A stretch of 64,000 nt of DNA from Candidatus Falkowbacteria bacterium (GCA_026396835.1 JAPLWA010000004.1:248001-312000); one strand, 5' to 3'. Positions 24,995-33,227 are shown, counted from the first letter of the stretch. Made by a program: numbers and translations. The notes: generated by a model from the letters alone, not told the origin.

Positions 24995-25026
24995 AAGCCG
25001 GTTATATTCGTATAACCGGCTTTTTT
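24995..25026 (+). terminator. Terminator of the twin-leader locus
   Basis: AAGCCGGTTATA (24995-25006), TTCG loop, TATAACCGGCTT, then a T run. A 12-bp stem with a stable tetraloop. Confidence 0.95.
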
Positions 25027-25690
25027 ATTTAATTAAAGTAGAAACTTTAGCTTTGATAATTTCGTGAATTTCTTCGCGGCTCATAATTTGATCATCTTTG
25101 ACGCATTCAATCATGGTCATGTCTTCAGAAAAAAGTTTAGCGATTTCCAGATAAGTAAGCTCAGCTTTTTTTAAGTGCTCAGGATCTTTTTCATGAATAT
25201 CTTGAACGTTGCCGCGATTAGTAATAAGTTTAGTGTTTATTTCTGAGCTAACATGTAAAAGTATATTTAAATCAGGTTTAGGAATTTGGCAAATTTCATA
25301 TTCAAAATCATATAACCAAGTAAAATATTCCCGAAGCGCTGCTTGATCTGTGAACTTACTGCCTTGATGACCCATATTAGCAGTAACATAGCGATCAGTT
25401 ACAACAATTTTACCTTCGGCCAACATTTCTTTGATGGCTTGGCTTTTATCAAAGCGATCAAGAGCATAAAAAATAGAACTTAAGCGAGGGTTAACTTCAT
25501 TAGCTTTTTGACCATAATCACCATTCAAATATCTTTCAACAAAATAGGCTGATGGCGTACCATAGCTTGGAAAACTAATTTTTTCAACTGGATGATTATT
25601 TTCTTTTAACCAATTATAAAGTAATTCGGTTTGAGTTTTTTTGCCCGAACCATCCGTACCGTCGATGACTATTAAAAAGCCTTTACTCAT
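25025..25690 (-). CDS. tmk: Thymidylate kinase
   Basis: Phosphorylates dTMP to dTDP. It has the P-loop IDGTDGSGKKTQTELL (residues about 8-23), the DR[YH] motif in VVTDRYVTANMGHQG, and the lid region near LTYLEIAKLF. The length of 221 is normal. It is the last gene of a leftward operon with dCMP deaminase, ThyX and another P-loop kinase, and overlaps the latter by 8 bases. Together these give a pathway from dCMP to dTDP. Confidence 0.93.
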   Translation of the reverse strand: MSKGFLIVIDGTDGSGKKTQTELLYNWLKENNHPVEKISFPSYGTPSAYFVERYLNGDYGQKANEVNPRLSSIFYALDRFDKSQAIKEMLAEGKIVVTDRYVTANMGHQGSKFTDQAALREYFTWLYDFEYEICQIPKPDLNILLHVSSEINTKLITNRGNVQDIHEKDPEHLKKAELTYLEIAKLFSEDMTMIECVKDDQIMSREEIHEIIKAKVSTLIK

Positions 25691-26237
25691 ATTGTTTTAT
25701 TTTTTCAATTATAGAATTAATTTGTTTATCTAAATCTTCTTCGCTGCCATTATTATCAATCTGAAATTCAGCCTTAGTCATCAATATAGGAACTGAAGCA
25801 TCAGCCTCTCTTTTATGATCCTCGACAAACTCTTCAAATGTTTTATTGTCATCGTCTGTGTTTTGTGATCTTTTGACTAATCGTTCATAACGCAATTTAA
25901 TGTCAGCATCAATCGCAACTAAATGAAAATTAGGTATTTCCTTTAAGTAGGCAATATCAGCTTCGCGTCTAATTCCTTCGACAACAATATATTCATGATT
26001 ATCCTCTCTGATGTCTTTAGCCATGGCTTTAGCTAAAAGATCTTCACCAAATCTTTGTCTTAAAAAAGTTGATAAATCTTGAAAATTTACTCGGTTTTTT
26101 TCAATTTGCAGTCGGTCCATAGCGTCTCTAAGCGAATCAGAAAAACCATGGCGGCTTGCCCCGTATTTATTTACAATGTATTCAGACACTCTGCCTTTAC
26201 CAGCAGAAAGCGGTCCGACTAAGCCAATTACAATCAT
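25683..26237 (-). CDS. P-loop nucleotide kinase-like protein
   Basis: A 184-residue member of the nucleoside/dephospho-CoA kinase-like group. The N-terminus has a Walker A of the form GLVGPLSAGKGRVSEYIV, followed by a substrate-binding segment (HGFSDSLRDAMDR), the Walker B-like strand EYIVVEGIRREADI, and an Arg-rich lid (RYERLVKRSQNTDD). The position between thyX and tmk suggests that it phosphorylates a deoxynucleotide. A dephospho-CoA kinase role is also possible. The fold is clear; the substrate is an inference. Confidence 0.75.
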   Translation of the reverse strand: MIVIGLVGPLSAGKGRVSEYIVNKYGASRHGFSDSLRDAMDRLQIEKNRVNFQDLSTFLRQRFGEDLLAKAMAKDIREDNHEYIVVEGIRREADIAYLKEIPNFHLVAIDADIKLRYERLVKRSQNTDDDNKTFEEFVEDHKREADASVPILMTKAEFQIDNNGSEEDLDKQINSIIEKIKQYE

Positions 26238-26246
26238 ATTTTTGTT

Positions 26247-26361
26247 GTCATCCTAGCGTAAGCTAGGACCCAGGAGTTGACCGTAGGAGCTTTAATTGTA
26301 GGGTAATAATTTTTAAAGCTTATACGTTTTTCTCCTGGGTTCCCGCTTGCGCGGGAATGAC
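26247..26361. repeat. MITE-like palindromic element, copy 3
   Basis: It starts GTCATCCTAGCGTAAGCTAG and ends CCGCTTGCGCGGGAATGAC, 115 bp. It has the same direction and middle as copy 2 (22566-22679). It separates thyX from the kinase gene inside what otherwise looks like an operon. Confidence 0.9.
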
Positions 26362-26368
26362 AGTTAAA

Positions 26369-27670
26369 TTATTTTTTAATTATATCTTGTTCACCACGCC
26401 TAATATCCCAGTCGCTAGCAGACAGATTAGAGTGCAATTTCAAATCAGGGAAATTCTTAGCTAAAGCATGGTGCATCTGATGAGCGATTAAACGATAAGT
26501 TGGGTGAACCGTAGTATCAGCTCTTAACTCAGTTACATAAATCATTTGTGGCAAACTGTAGTAGGTGCGGCATGAAACTAGGAAGCCTAGTGAAACATAA
26601 TACTGCTTTTCTTCTTCGCTAACATTAAGTTTGGCAATTCTTTCAGTTTGAGTTTTGATTAATTCTCTTGCTTGAGTTCGCAAATCTTCTGGCAGCTGTT
26701 CTAAATACCAAGCATGAAAACCAAAATGTGTAGTAGCTAAAGGCATACGGAATACGCCGTTACGATGGCGCTGAGCATCACGTGACGAGCCAAAATCTAA
26801 TAAATAATCGCACCAACAACCACCTAATTCATCTAAGAATGAAGGCAGATTAGTTTTGATTGGTCGTTCACTTATTACTTCCTTAAATGGAGCTAATGAT
26901 TCAGCTTTTATGTTTGTTGAAAAATCAAAAGTAGGGGACTCAGGATTAAAGTAGTAAGTATAGTCTTTGGAAATACTTTCTCGATAAGCTTCTTGACCTT
27001 CATAAAGCTTGTGACTAAAACTTGAGGGATATTTCTCTTTTAGTTGTCGCAAAATTTCTTTTGAGATTTCTTTTATTTCTTGCAGTGGGTGATGATTTAA
27101 TAAGGCTAGGCGATCAGCAGCCTGGCGTAAGTTTGTGTGCCAACTTAATTGAGTTGCGATGCCAGATGGTAAAAATGATCTTAGAATATCGAAAACGCGG
27201 GCATTGACAGCTCGTTCATAAACTTTTTCATCTTCTTCTTCGCGTCGTGGATGAGTTAAACGAAGATGTTCTTTAACTTTCTCCTGACTGCCAATATAAA
27301 ATTCCATCCAACTATTAATAATCTCTTTACTCTCAGCTGAATTAATAGGATCAATGATTGGTTGCTTAGCCATATCAATATAACGCGTGGAAGTTTCTTG
27401 CCCAGAATATAAACGCCAATCTTGAATGGCTTTAGCAGCTAATATGCTGACACTTTCCACAAAGATTGTTGTTGAGCCGCAGTCACCAATACTGCCATGG
27501 CCATAACCAACATAAAATTGCTCCATGAATTTTCCAGAGCCAGCCTTCTTAACTTTTTCTAAGTGTTCAGTGACACTTGCTGAGCTACGAGAATATAAGG
27601 CTTGTAACATAGCATTATCCTCTGGAGCACAAGAGTCTTCAATTAAAATTAAACGTTTTTTATCTTCCAT
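26369..27670 (-). CDS. thyX: FAD-dependent thymidylate synthase-like protein, tandem ThyX domains
   Basis: ThyX makes dTMP from dUMP with FAD and methylene-tetrahydrofolate. This 433-residue protein is about twice a normal ThyX. The first half has a ThyX-like motif, DWRLYSGQETSTRYID, and the second has RDAQRHRNGVFRMPLATTH plus the C-terminal CRTYYSLPQMIYVTELRADT. The canonical RHRxxS-x(n)-SxRY elements are thus split between halves, which suggests a pseudo-dimer in one chain. I start at the ATG at 27670, one base after the dCMP deaminase stop; an in-frame ATG at 27712 lies inside that gene. Confidence 0.85.
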   Translation of the reverse strand: MEDKKRLILIEDSCAPEDNAMLQALYSRSSASVTEHLEKVKKAGSGKFMEQFYVGYGHGSIGDCGSTTIFVESVSILAAKAIQDWRLYSGQETSTRYIDMAKQPIIDPINSAESKEIINSWMEFYIGSQEKVKEHLRLTHPRREEEDEKVYERAVNARVFDILRSFLPSGIATQLSWHTNLRQAADRLALLNHHPLQEIKEISKEILRQLKEKYPSSFSHKLYEGQEAYRESISKDYTYYFNPESPTFDFSTNIKAESLAPFKEVISERPIKTNLPSFLDELGGCWCDYLLDFGSSRDAQRHRNGVFRMPLATTHFGFHAWYLEQLPEDLRTQARELIKTQTERIAKLNVSEEEKQYYVSLGFLVSCRTYYSLPQMIYVTELRADTTVHPTYRLIAHQMHHALAKNFPDLKLHSNLSASDWDIRRGEQDIIKK

Positions 27671-27671
27671 A

Positions 27672-28142
27672 TTATTTTTCTTCGTGACAAGTAAATTGTC
27701 GATATTTAACACCAGCTAAATCAAGCATTTTCCTTGAAGCTAAACATATATCACTATCGTGGTATTTATCACTTTCATAAATTACTTCAACAATCCCGTT
27801 TTGAATTATTGTTTTAGCGCATTCATTGCAAGGAAATAGCGTGCAATAAAGTCGGCAATTTTTTGTTGAATGGTTTGCGTTATAGATTGCGTTTTCTTCA
27901 CCATGAACAACGTAAGCATATTTGGTATCTGACAATTTGCCTTCGCGATCCCAAGGCAGCTTATCGTTATCAATGCCGCGTGGCCAACCATTATAACCTA
28001 AACCGACCACCACATTGTCTGGCGTAACCACTGCTGCGCCAGCTTGAGTTGATGGATCTTTTGATCTTTGGGCAATTATTTTAGCAATTTGCATAAAACA
28101 TTCATCCCAAGATATAACACCAGTAGTTCGATGTTTTTCCAT
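27672..28142 (-). CDS. dCMP deaminase / ComEB-type cytidine deaminase
   Basis: Zinc enzyme that deaminates dCMP to dUMP, the substrate for ThyX. The zinc ligands lie in VVHGEENAIYNA (H-G-E where H-A-E is usual) and TLFPCNECAKTII (PCxxC). The N-terminal QRSKDPSTQAGAAVV and GYNGWPRG are also typical of the family. The length of 156 is normal. It is the first gene of the thymidylate operon and has a recognisable promoter upstream (28170-28198). Confidence 0.93.
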   Translation of the reverse strand: MEKHRTTGVISWDECFMQIAKIIAQRSKDPSTQAGAAVVTPDNVVVGLGYNGWPRGIDNDKLPWDREGKLSDTKYAYVVHGEENAIYNANHSTKNCRLYCTLFPCNECAKTIIQNGIVEVIYESDKYHDSDICLASRKMLDLAGVKYRQFTCHEEK

Positions 28143-28169
28143 ATTTATAGAGTAAATTATCTTAATATA

Positions 28170-28198
28170 AGATTAGCGTTTAACGCTGGATTAGTCAA
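28170..28198 (-). promoter_or_regulatory. Promoter of the thymidylate operon
   Basis: On the minus strand TTGACT (28193-28198), 17 bases, TAATCT (28170-28175). The spacer contains a small palindrome (AGCGTTAAACGCT). Confidence 0.55.
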
Positions 28199-28209
28199 AG
28201 TTTTATTGG

Positions 28210-28238
28210 TTGACAAAAGCATTTAAAAAACATATAGT
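28210..28238 (+). promoter_or_regulatory. Sigma-70 promoter of the small membrane protein gene
   Basis: TTGACA (28210-28215), 17 bases, TATAGT (28233-28238). The -10 box touches an ATG at 28239, which therefore cannot be the translated start. Confidence 0.75.
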
Positions 28239-28274
28239 ATGAGAAATATTTCGGAATCAAAAACATACTTGAAA

Positions 28275-28712
28275 ATGGAAAAATCAAACAATGGTGCAAG
28301 CCGTTGGTTTGCATTTTCTTTCGGGGTTACATTTGTTCTTTTATATTCAATTTTATTGATAGCTCTCTGTTTTGAGATACCACTTGAATCAGTACCTAAA
28401 ATTATGGATGATTCGAGGTACATGGTAGTTCTAGACATAATTTTGTTATTTGGCATACCCTACGGAATGATTCCTTATCTCAATAGTGTTGATAAGGAAA
28501 AAAATTCCGAGCTAAATAAAAAATATAATTATGTTTCAATACCTTTGAATGAGTGGACAGTGCTACCAATACTTATTGTACATGTCTTAATATTTGTTGT
28601 AGTTTTTAGTGCAACTTTTTGGAGTTTCATATTAGCTATTTGTTTAATGTTCTTGGTTAGTATTTATCGGGCTATTGCCAGATACACAAAACTAATACCT
28701 CGACATGGTTAA
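28275..28712 (+). CDS. Hypothetical membrane protein, 145 aa
   Basis: A membrane protein of unknown function with about four helices (FGVTFVLLYSILLIALCF, VVLDIILLFGIPYGMI, VLPILIVHVLIFVVVFSATF, FILAICLMFLVSIYRAI). The frame opens at 28239, but that ATG abuts the -10 box, so I choose the ATG at 28275 (MEKSNNGAS). No strong SD is seen. It has its own promoter and terminator, as a single-gene cassette between the thymidylate operon and the pilin cluster. Confidence 0.7.
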   Translation: MEKSNNGASRWFAFSFGVTFVLLYSILLIALCFEIPLESVPKIMDDSRYMVVLDIILLFGIPYGMIPYLNSVDKEKNSELNKKYNYVSIPLNEWTVLPILIVHVLIFVVVFSATFWSFILAICLMFLVSIYRAIARYTKLIPRHG

Positions 28713-28750
28713 AGAGGTTTCTTTTAAAGAAGCCTCTTATTTTTTTTAAA
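28711..28750 (+). terminator. Terminator between the membrane protein and the pilin cluster
   Basis: AAGAGGTTTC pairs with GAAGCCTCTT (one wobble), then an eight-base T run. On the other strand the A run upstream makes it usable by the converging pilin genes as well. Confidence 0.85.
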
Positions 28751-28755
28751 AAATA

Positions 28756-29835
28756 TTATTTAGTTGCTTCGTAGATAGCGTTTACTTCGGAGGAGGAGAG
28801 TACGCGATTATAAATTCGCACGTCATCGACGCCGCCATTCAAGAGATAAGTTGTTCCGCCGGCAATAAAGTTTCCAATAAATAATTTTGTTGTGCCCAAT
28901 GGCAAGGTCATTGTTTTATCTCCAGAAGAGCTGATAGTGTTATTTGTTGTTGCGTTCTTAATATATATATTTCCTCCGGCTGAATCCCAGGTTCCAACTA
29001 CATAATACCAACTATTAAGTGTTAGCGGAGCTGTATTAATATTTAGAACCGCACTACTGCTTTTTACGCCGTATAAATATAAGTTGGTAGTACCTATAAA
29101 AAAACCAATTCTTTCACTAGCTGCAGCGTTGCCAATGTCTACTAAACGACTATTGTTTCCAGGTGCTGAGAAATAAAACCACATTGAAATTGAGCCGCTA
29201 TTAATAATTAGATTATTATTTGCAGGAACACTAACATAACTGTCCGTGCCGTTGAATTTTCCAGCATAAGTTCCAATCTTTGCTGTTGTATAGTATGGAG
29301 CGGTTCCAATCCAGGATCCAGTGATATTATTACCTGACGAATCGATGGCCGTCGTACCAGAGCCCTCATCAAATTTCCACCAACCAACAAGACCAGGCGC
29401 AGTGCCTACGCCGGTACTAGAACTAGAGTTGATACCAGCCGGGGTTGAAGAGACGTTGTTACCAAGACAGAAGTTAAGACTATAGTTTGTGTTGTCTGGA
29501 GTAGAAGCGTATGTATAGTTATTGTTACCACAACCATTATCATTTCTGGGTGTAGGGTTATTAGGAATACTAGCCATATATACTTTAGTACCATCAGGAG
29601 ATGTTAGACTGTTACCTGGAGTAATGATAGTAGGATAGCTATTGTTATCTGCGTAATACAATTCTAAGGCGGTACTTATTTGCTTTATGTCAGCTACTCT
29701 TCTAGAGTCTCTAGCCTTAGCTCTAGCATTACCTAAAGCTATTATGGCCATAGTAGAGAGCACACCAATAATAGCTATTACTACGAGTAGCTCGATGAGA
29801 GTGAAGCCAGTTTTGTAATTTTTAGACAAAGACAT
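28756..29835 (-). CDS. Type IV pilin-like protein with LamG-type domain
   Basis: Same plan as the gene at 20487-21536. A prepilin leader ends before GFTLIELLVVIAIIGVLSTM, then comes the conserved pilin head with YPTIITPGNSLTSPDGTKVY and a CGNNNYTY loop, a Ser-rich linker, and a LamG-like domain that begins PGLVGWWKFDEGSGTTAIDS and ends VDDVRIYNRVLSSSEVNAIY. The first 150 residues are nearly identical to those of the other pilins here, while the end differs. It is the last gene of a four-gene tandem array read leftward. Confidence 0.88.
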   Translation of the reverse strand: MSLSKNYKTGFTLIELLVVIAIIGVLSTMAIIALGNARAKARDSRRVADIKQISTALELYYADNNSYPTIITPGNSLTSPDGTKVYMASIPNNPTPRNDNGCGNNNYTYASTPDNTNYSLNFCLGNNVSSTPAGINSSSSTGVGTAPGLVGWWKFDEGSGTTAIDSSGNNITGSWIGTAPYYTTAKIGTYAGKFNGTDSYVSVPANNNLIINSGSISMWFYFSAPGNNSRLVDIGNAAASERIGFFIGTTNLYLYGVKSSSAVLNINTAPLTLNSWYYVVGTWDSAGGNIYIKNATTNNTISSSGDKTMTLPLGTTKLFIGNFIAGGTTYLLNGGVDDVRIYNRVLSSSEVNAIYEATK

Positions 29836-29836
29836 T

Positions 29837-30901
29837 TTAGTTCTTTAGACATCTTACTGAAAGCCCATAAGTTTTATCGAAACTCGCTCTATCTATTCCG
29901 TCGTTATTGAAATATGCCCAGCGTACATATGAGTTTGAACTATCATATTGGCTTGAAGAAGTAAGTGACCAATGAGTTCCTCTGTACTGAAAATTGCTTG
30001 CACTATTCTTTATTCCAGTAGCTACCATATTAAGACCTGAAGAGCCGCCAACTTTTAATTTTTGACATGAGTTATAGCAATCACCAAGACCAGCACTTAA
30101 ACTCCTATTGGCATCGCAGGTTTGCCCTACATCAGTTAAATACTGTTCAAGAGTGTGTAATTCCGTATCACTTGGTATATGCCAACCACTTGGACAGATT
30201 CCTTGAGCACCGGCTGTTGTAGAACCATTCATTACTGCAGCCCAGGTATATAAAGCTCCATCACTTGTACAGATATTCTCGTCATTATTATAGCAAGATC
30301 GACCTAAACCATTATCAGCTACTGATGCATTAGGACAACCAGGATTAATACAATTTCCATTTGGATATTTTTTAGTTCTAAGATTTTCTTTCATCCAGCA
30401 CTGAGTGCCAACTTTTACGGTGTTGTAAGTATTGCCGTCTACGTCTATGACAGTAGCTTGGCCACAAGGTGCGATACCGCTATTATTACTTATAAAGATC
30501 GAGCCAGATGTTAAACTACTCGCATCATTACCAATGCAAGTAGCTACAGAAAAAGAAGAATTATTAATATTCGTTGAATAACTGTAGTCAGTGTTAGAAC
30601 AATTGCCATCATTCATTGGCGTTGGATTATTAGGTATCTTACCCATGTAGGTTTTAGTACCATCTGGTGATACCAAACTATTACCCGGAGTGATAATAGT
30701 TGGATAACTATTATTATCCGCGTAATATAATTCTAGCGCTGTACTTATTTGTTTTATATCAGCAACACGCTTAGCATCTCTAGCTTTTGTTCTTGCGTTA
30801 CTCAAGGCAATAATTGCCATAGTAGAGAGTACACCAATAATTGCTATTACAACCAAGAGTTCGATTAAGGTAAAAGCTTTTTTATTTTTATGAAACAACA
30901 T
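29837..30901 (-). CDS. Type IV pilin-like protein with FISUMP C-terminal domain
   Basis: A prepilin with the leader MLFHKNKKA, then FTLIELLVVIAIIGVLSTM. The pilin head is followed by a Fibrobacter-succinogenes-major-paralogue (FISUMP) domain: VGTQCWMKENLRTKKYPNG, GICPSGWHIPSDTELHTLEQ and a C-terminal GLSVRCLKN. Many cysteines in the FISUMP part suggest disulfides. Residue +1 is Ala rather than Gly. Two bases separate it from the next gene, so the array is probably one transcript. A surface adhesin role is likely but unproven. Confidence 0.88.
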   Translation of the reverse strand: MLFHKNKKAFTLIELLVVIAIIGVLSTMAIIALSNARTKARDAKRVADIKQISTALELYYADNNSYPTIITPGNSLVSPDGTKTYMGKIPNNPTPMNDGNCSNTDYSYSTNINNSSFSVATCIGNDASSLTSGSIFISNNSGIAPCGQATVIDVDGNTYNTVKVGTQCWMKENLRTKKYPNGNCINPGCPNASVADNGLGRSCYNNDENICTSDGALYTWAAVMNGSTTAGAQGICPSGWHIPSDTELHTLEQYLTDVGQTCDANRSLSAGLGDCYNSCQKLKVGGSSGLNMVATGIKNSASNFQYRGTHWSLTSSSQYDSSNSYVRWAYFNNDGIDRASFDKTYGLSVRCLKN

Positions 30902-30903
30902 AA

Positions 30904-32064
30904 TTAGTTTTTGAGACAGCGAACATTGTAGCCACTTGATTTTTCATTTAGGCCGTAGCGAAGTATTGTAGTATACGAAGTATAGAAGTTTCTCAGCCAA
31001 GAACTATTAGCTGCGTACTGCGAAGACTGCCAGAAAGTTGCATAGCTCAGTGAGCCTATAAATGATCCGCCAATAGCGCGATAGCCGCCAAGCATAGCGG
31101 AAAATCCAAGTAAGTCATCTCCGGCCCCAGCGCCTGAGCCCTGACCAACTTTTTTTAGAGCTTTGCCGGCTCCTTTAGCTCCTCCTGAATCAGCTCCGTT
31201 ATCATCTGCGCAGCGACGATAACTGGCAACTGAATTATTACAAGCAAATTGTGTACTAGAACTGCCAATGGTCTGAATTGCATATTGTTCAAGAATGTTA
31301 AACTCGGCATCGGTTGGAATGTGCCAGCCGCTAGGACAAATTCCTTGATGCGGTGTTTGAATTTGTGATGAACAGTCAGTATTCACACAGCTAGCAGGTA
31401 AAGCCATAGCTTCTTGCCATTCGTAAAGTCCTCCGTAAGTTACGCAGCTTGCAGAAAGATTAGAATAACAATATTTTTCTACAAGGCTGTCATTGGTTTG
31501 ATTTGAGTGATTTGAACCAGTGTTAACACTCGTAACCATTGTGCCAGCATTTAAATTTTGTTTCATCCAGCATTGACCGCCGATTTCTACCGTATCGTAT
31601 TGGTTGCCATCAGCGTCAGCAATTCTTTGGCCACAATTAAATGAACCAGAAGGGGAGTAGGATACGACCCCTGGGTTGAAGTTCGAAGCCGGTGAGCCAA
31701 GGCAGGTTGAGATGTTATATGAATTTATTGATGCAAGATATGTGTAGCCGTAATCAATATTTGAGCATGTTCCATCTGTCCTTGGTGTTGGGTTAGATGG
31801 AATTTTTGCCATATAGATAGTTGAACCATCAGGCGAAGCCAAGCTATTTCCAGGGGTGATAATTACTGGATAGCTGTTGTTATCTGAATAGTATAACTCT
31901 AAAGCCGTAGCAATTTGTTTTACATCAGCCACTCTTTTAGTATCTCTGGCTTTAGCTCTAATGTTGTTAAAAGTAATTATTGCCATGGTTGAAATTACAC
32001 CAATAATTGCTATTACTACTAGTAGCTCAATGAGAGTGAATCCTTTTTTAATTAAATAATTAAT
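30904..32064 (-). CDS. Type IV pilin-like FISUMP protein lacking a standard start codon
   Basis: The frame holds a complete prepilin signal, NYLIKKGFTLIELLVVIAII, upstream of the first ATG (31986), so the ATG cannot be the true start. Reading back to the stop at 32083-32085 there is no ATG, GTG or TTG. An ATT at 32062-32064 would give a leader of the same size as the other pilins, and I use it as the provisional start. The rest is normal: pilin head, then FISUMP domain (GGQCWMKQNL, GICPSGWHIPTDAEFNILEQ, NVRCLKN). It may use ATT, be coupled to the gene before it, or be damaged. Confidence 0.65.
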   Translation of the reverse strand: MNYLIKKGFTLIELLVVIAIIGVISTMAIITFNNIRAKARDTKRVADVKQIATALELYYSDNNSYPVIITPGNSLASPDGSTIYMAKIPSNPTPRTDGTCSNIDYGYTYLASINSYNISTCLGSPASNFNPGVVSYSPSGSFNCGQRIADADGNQYDTVEIGGQCWMKQNLNAGTMVTSVNTGSNHSNQTNDSLVEKYCYSNLSASCVTYGGLYEWQEAMALPASCVNTDCSSQIQTPHQGICPSGWHIPTDAEFNILEQYAIQTIGSSSTQFACNNSVASYRRCADDNGADSGGAKGAGKALKKVGQGSGAGAGDDLLGFSAMLGGYRAIGGSFIGSLSYATFWQSSQYAANSSWLRNFYTSYTTILRYGLNEKSSGYNVRCLKN

Positions 32065-32074
32065 ATTTGTGTTT

Positions 32075-33199
32075 TTAATTTTTTATACAGCGAAGCGATA
32101 AACCGTGAACTGCCGCAGCCATAACTTTTAAGATTAGAGTGTATTCTGAATGTACAGCTCTATAAAAAGGAGCTCCATAAGTCACTCCGCTTAATGAAGA
32201 TGTGTACATATAGCTTCCTCCATATTGACCTCCCCACCAACCTAAATACCCTCTACCAGAAAAGGTAGAACCGTCAGGTCCTCTTGTTCCTGCAAGTTGT
32301 GCGTCAAAGCCAGATGATCCGCAAGGAGTTCTTTGTCTGCATTGAGTGGCTGTTTGTAGCTTATCGCCGCCCTTATCACATGCCCAAACTCCGTTACGAC
32401 TTACATCGCAAGATTGCCCCGGGTCTGCTACGTATTGCTCTAAAACGCCAAATTCAGCGTCGGTCGGCACGTGCCAGCCATCAGGGCATATACCTTGAGT
32501 CCCGGGAATTATAGTGCCATTCATCACCGCTGCCCATGTATAGAGAGCGCCATAAGCCGCGCAATCATCTTCTGTGCCAGGAATTGTTGATCCAGATACG
32601 GCAGGACAAGATCTCTCTGAGTTAATTAAGATATTATCGCTAATAGAATTTGTCATAGCAACCCCGTTAGGTTTTGTTTTTGTCCGAAGATTTTGTTTCA
32701 TCCAACATTGAGGTCCAATTTGTACAGTTGTATAAACATAACCATCTCGGTCAGTAATATTTTGTCCACAAGAAAATGTTCCCTGAGGGGAAGCAGACAC
32801 TACACCAGCATTAATATTACTTGAGCCAGAACCAAGACAGGTTGAAATGTTATAAGTATTAGAAGTTGTAATATAGCTATAGTTGTAATCAATATTTGAA
32901 CAATTACCATCATTTCTTGGAGTCGGATTAGATGGAATAGTATTCATGTAAATAGTGCCTCCATTTGGCGCTTGCAAACTATTTCCTGGGGTAATAAGAG
33001 TAGGATATGTATTATTATCAGAATAATATAATTCTAAGGCCGTGCTAATTTGTTTTATATCAGCTAATCTTCTAGAGTCTCTAGCTTTTGTTCTAGCATT
33101 ACCTAGAGCTATTATAGCCATAGTAGAGAGTACACCAATAATTGCTATTACTACGAGTAGCTCAATGAGAGTGAAGCCGGATTTCTTAAACTTGGGCAT
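32075..33199 (-). CDS. Type IV pilin-like protein with FISUMP domain, first of the array
   Basis: A prepilin starting MPKFKKSGFTLIELLVVIAI at the ATG at 33199; the longer frame to 33250 would add residues in front of the leader peptide and is unlikely. The pilin head is followed by a FISUMP domain (IGPQCWMKQNLRTKTKPNG, GICPDGWHVPTDAEFGVLEQ, LSLRCIKN). It is the first gene of the leftward array, with a candidate extended -10 promoter about 30 bases upstream. The head is near-identical to the next three genes. Confidence 0.88.
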   Translation of the reverse strand: MPKFKKSGFTLIELLVVIAIIGVLSTMAIIALGNARTKARDSRRLADIKQISTALELYYSDNNTYPTLITPGNSLQAPNGGTIYMNTIPSNPTPRNDGNCSNIDYNYSYITTSNTYNISTCLGSGSSNINAGVVSASPQGTFSCGQNITDRDGYVYTTVQIGPQCWMKQNLRTKTKPNGVAMTNSISDNILINSERSCPAVSGSTIPGTEDDCAAYGALYTWAAVMNGTIIPGTQGICPDGWHVPTDAEFGVLEQYVADPGQSCDVSRNGVWACDKGGDKLQTATQCRQRTPCGSSGFDAQLAGTRGPDGSTFSGRGYLGWWGGQYGGSYMYTSSLSGVTYGAPFYRAVHSEYTLILKVMAAAVHGLSLRCIKN

Positions 33200-33227
33200 A
33201 ATAAAAAACACAATATCTTGCGATTTT

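Noticed and set aside
12469-26361. CRISPR array
   Set aside because: The repeated units are about 115 bp, palindromic, in both directions and kilobases apart, with no cas genes.
27671-27712. Start of ThyX at the upstream ATG
   Set aside because: It lies inside the dCMP deaminase gene, and the ATG at 27670 directly follows that gene's stop.
28239-28274. Start of the 28.3-kb membrane protein at the first ATG
   Set aside because: The ATG touches the -10 box of a good promoter, so it would not be within the transcript.
28756-33199. Diversity-generating retroelement in the pilin array
   Set aside because: No reverse transcriptase, template repeat or accessory gene is visible in the window; the tails also differ too widely for simple adenine mutagenesis.
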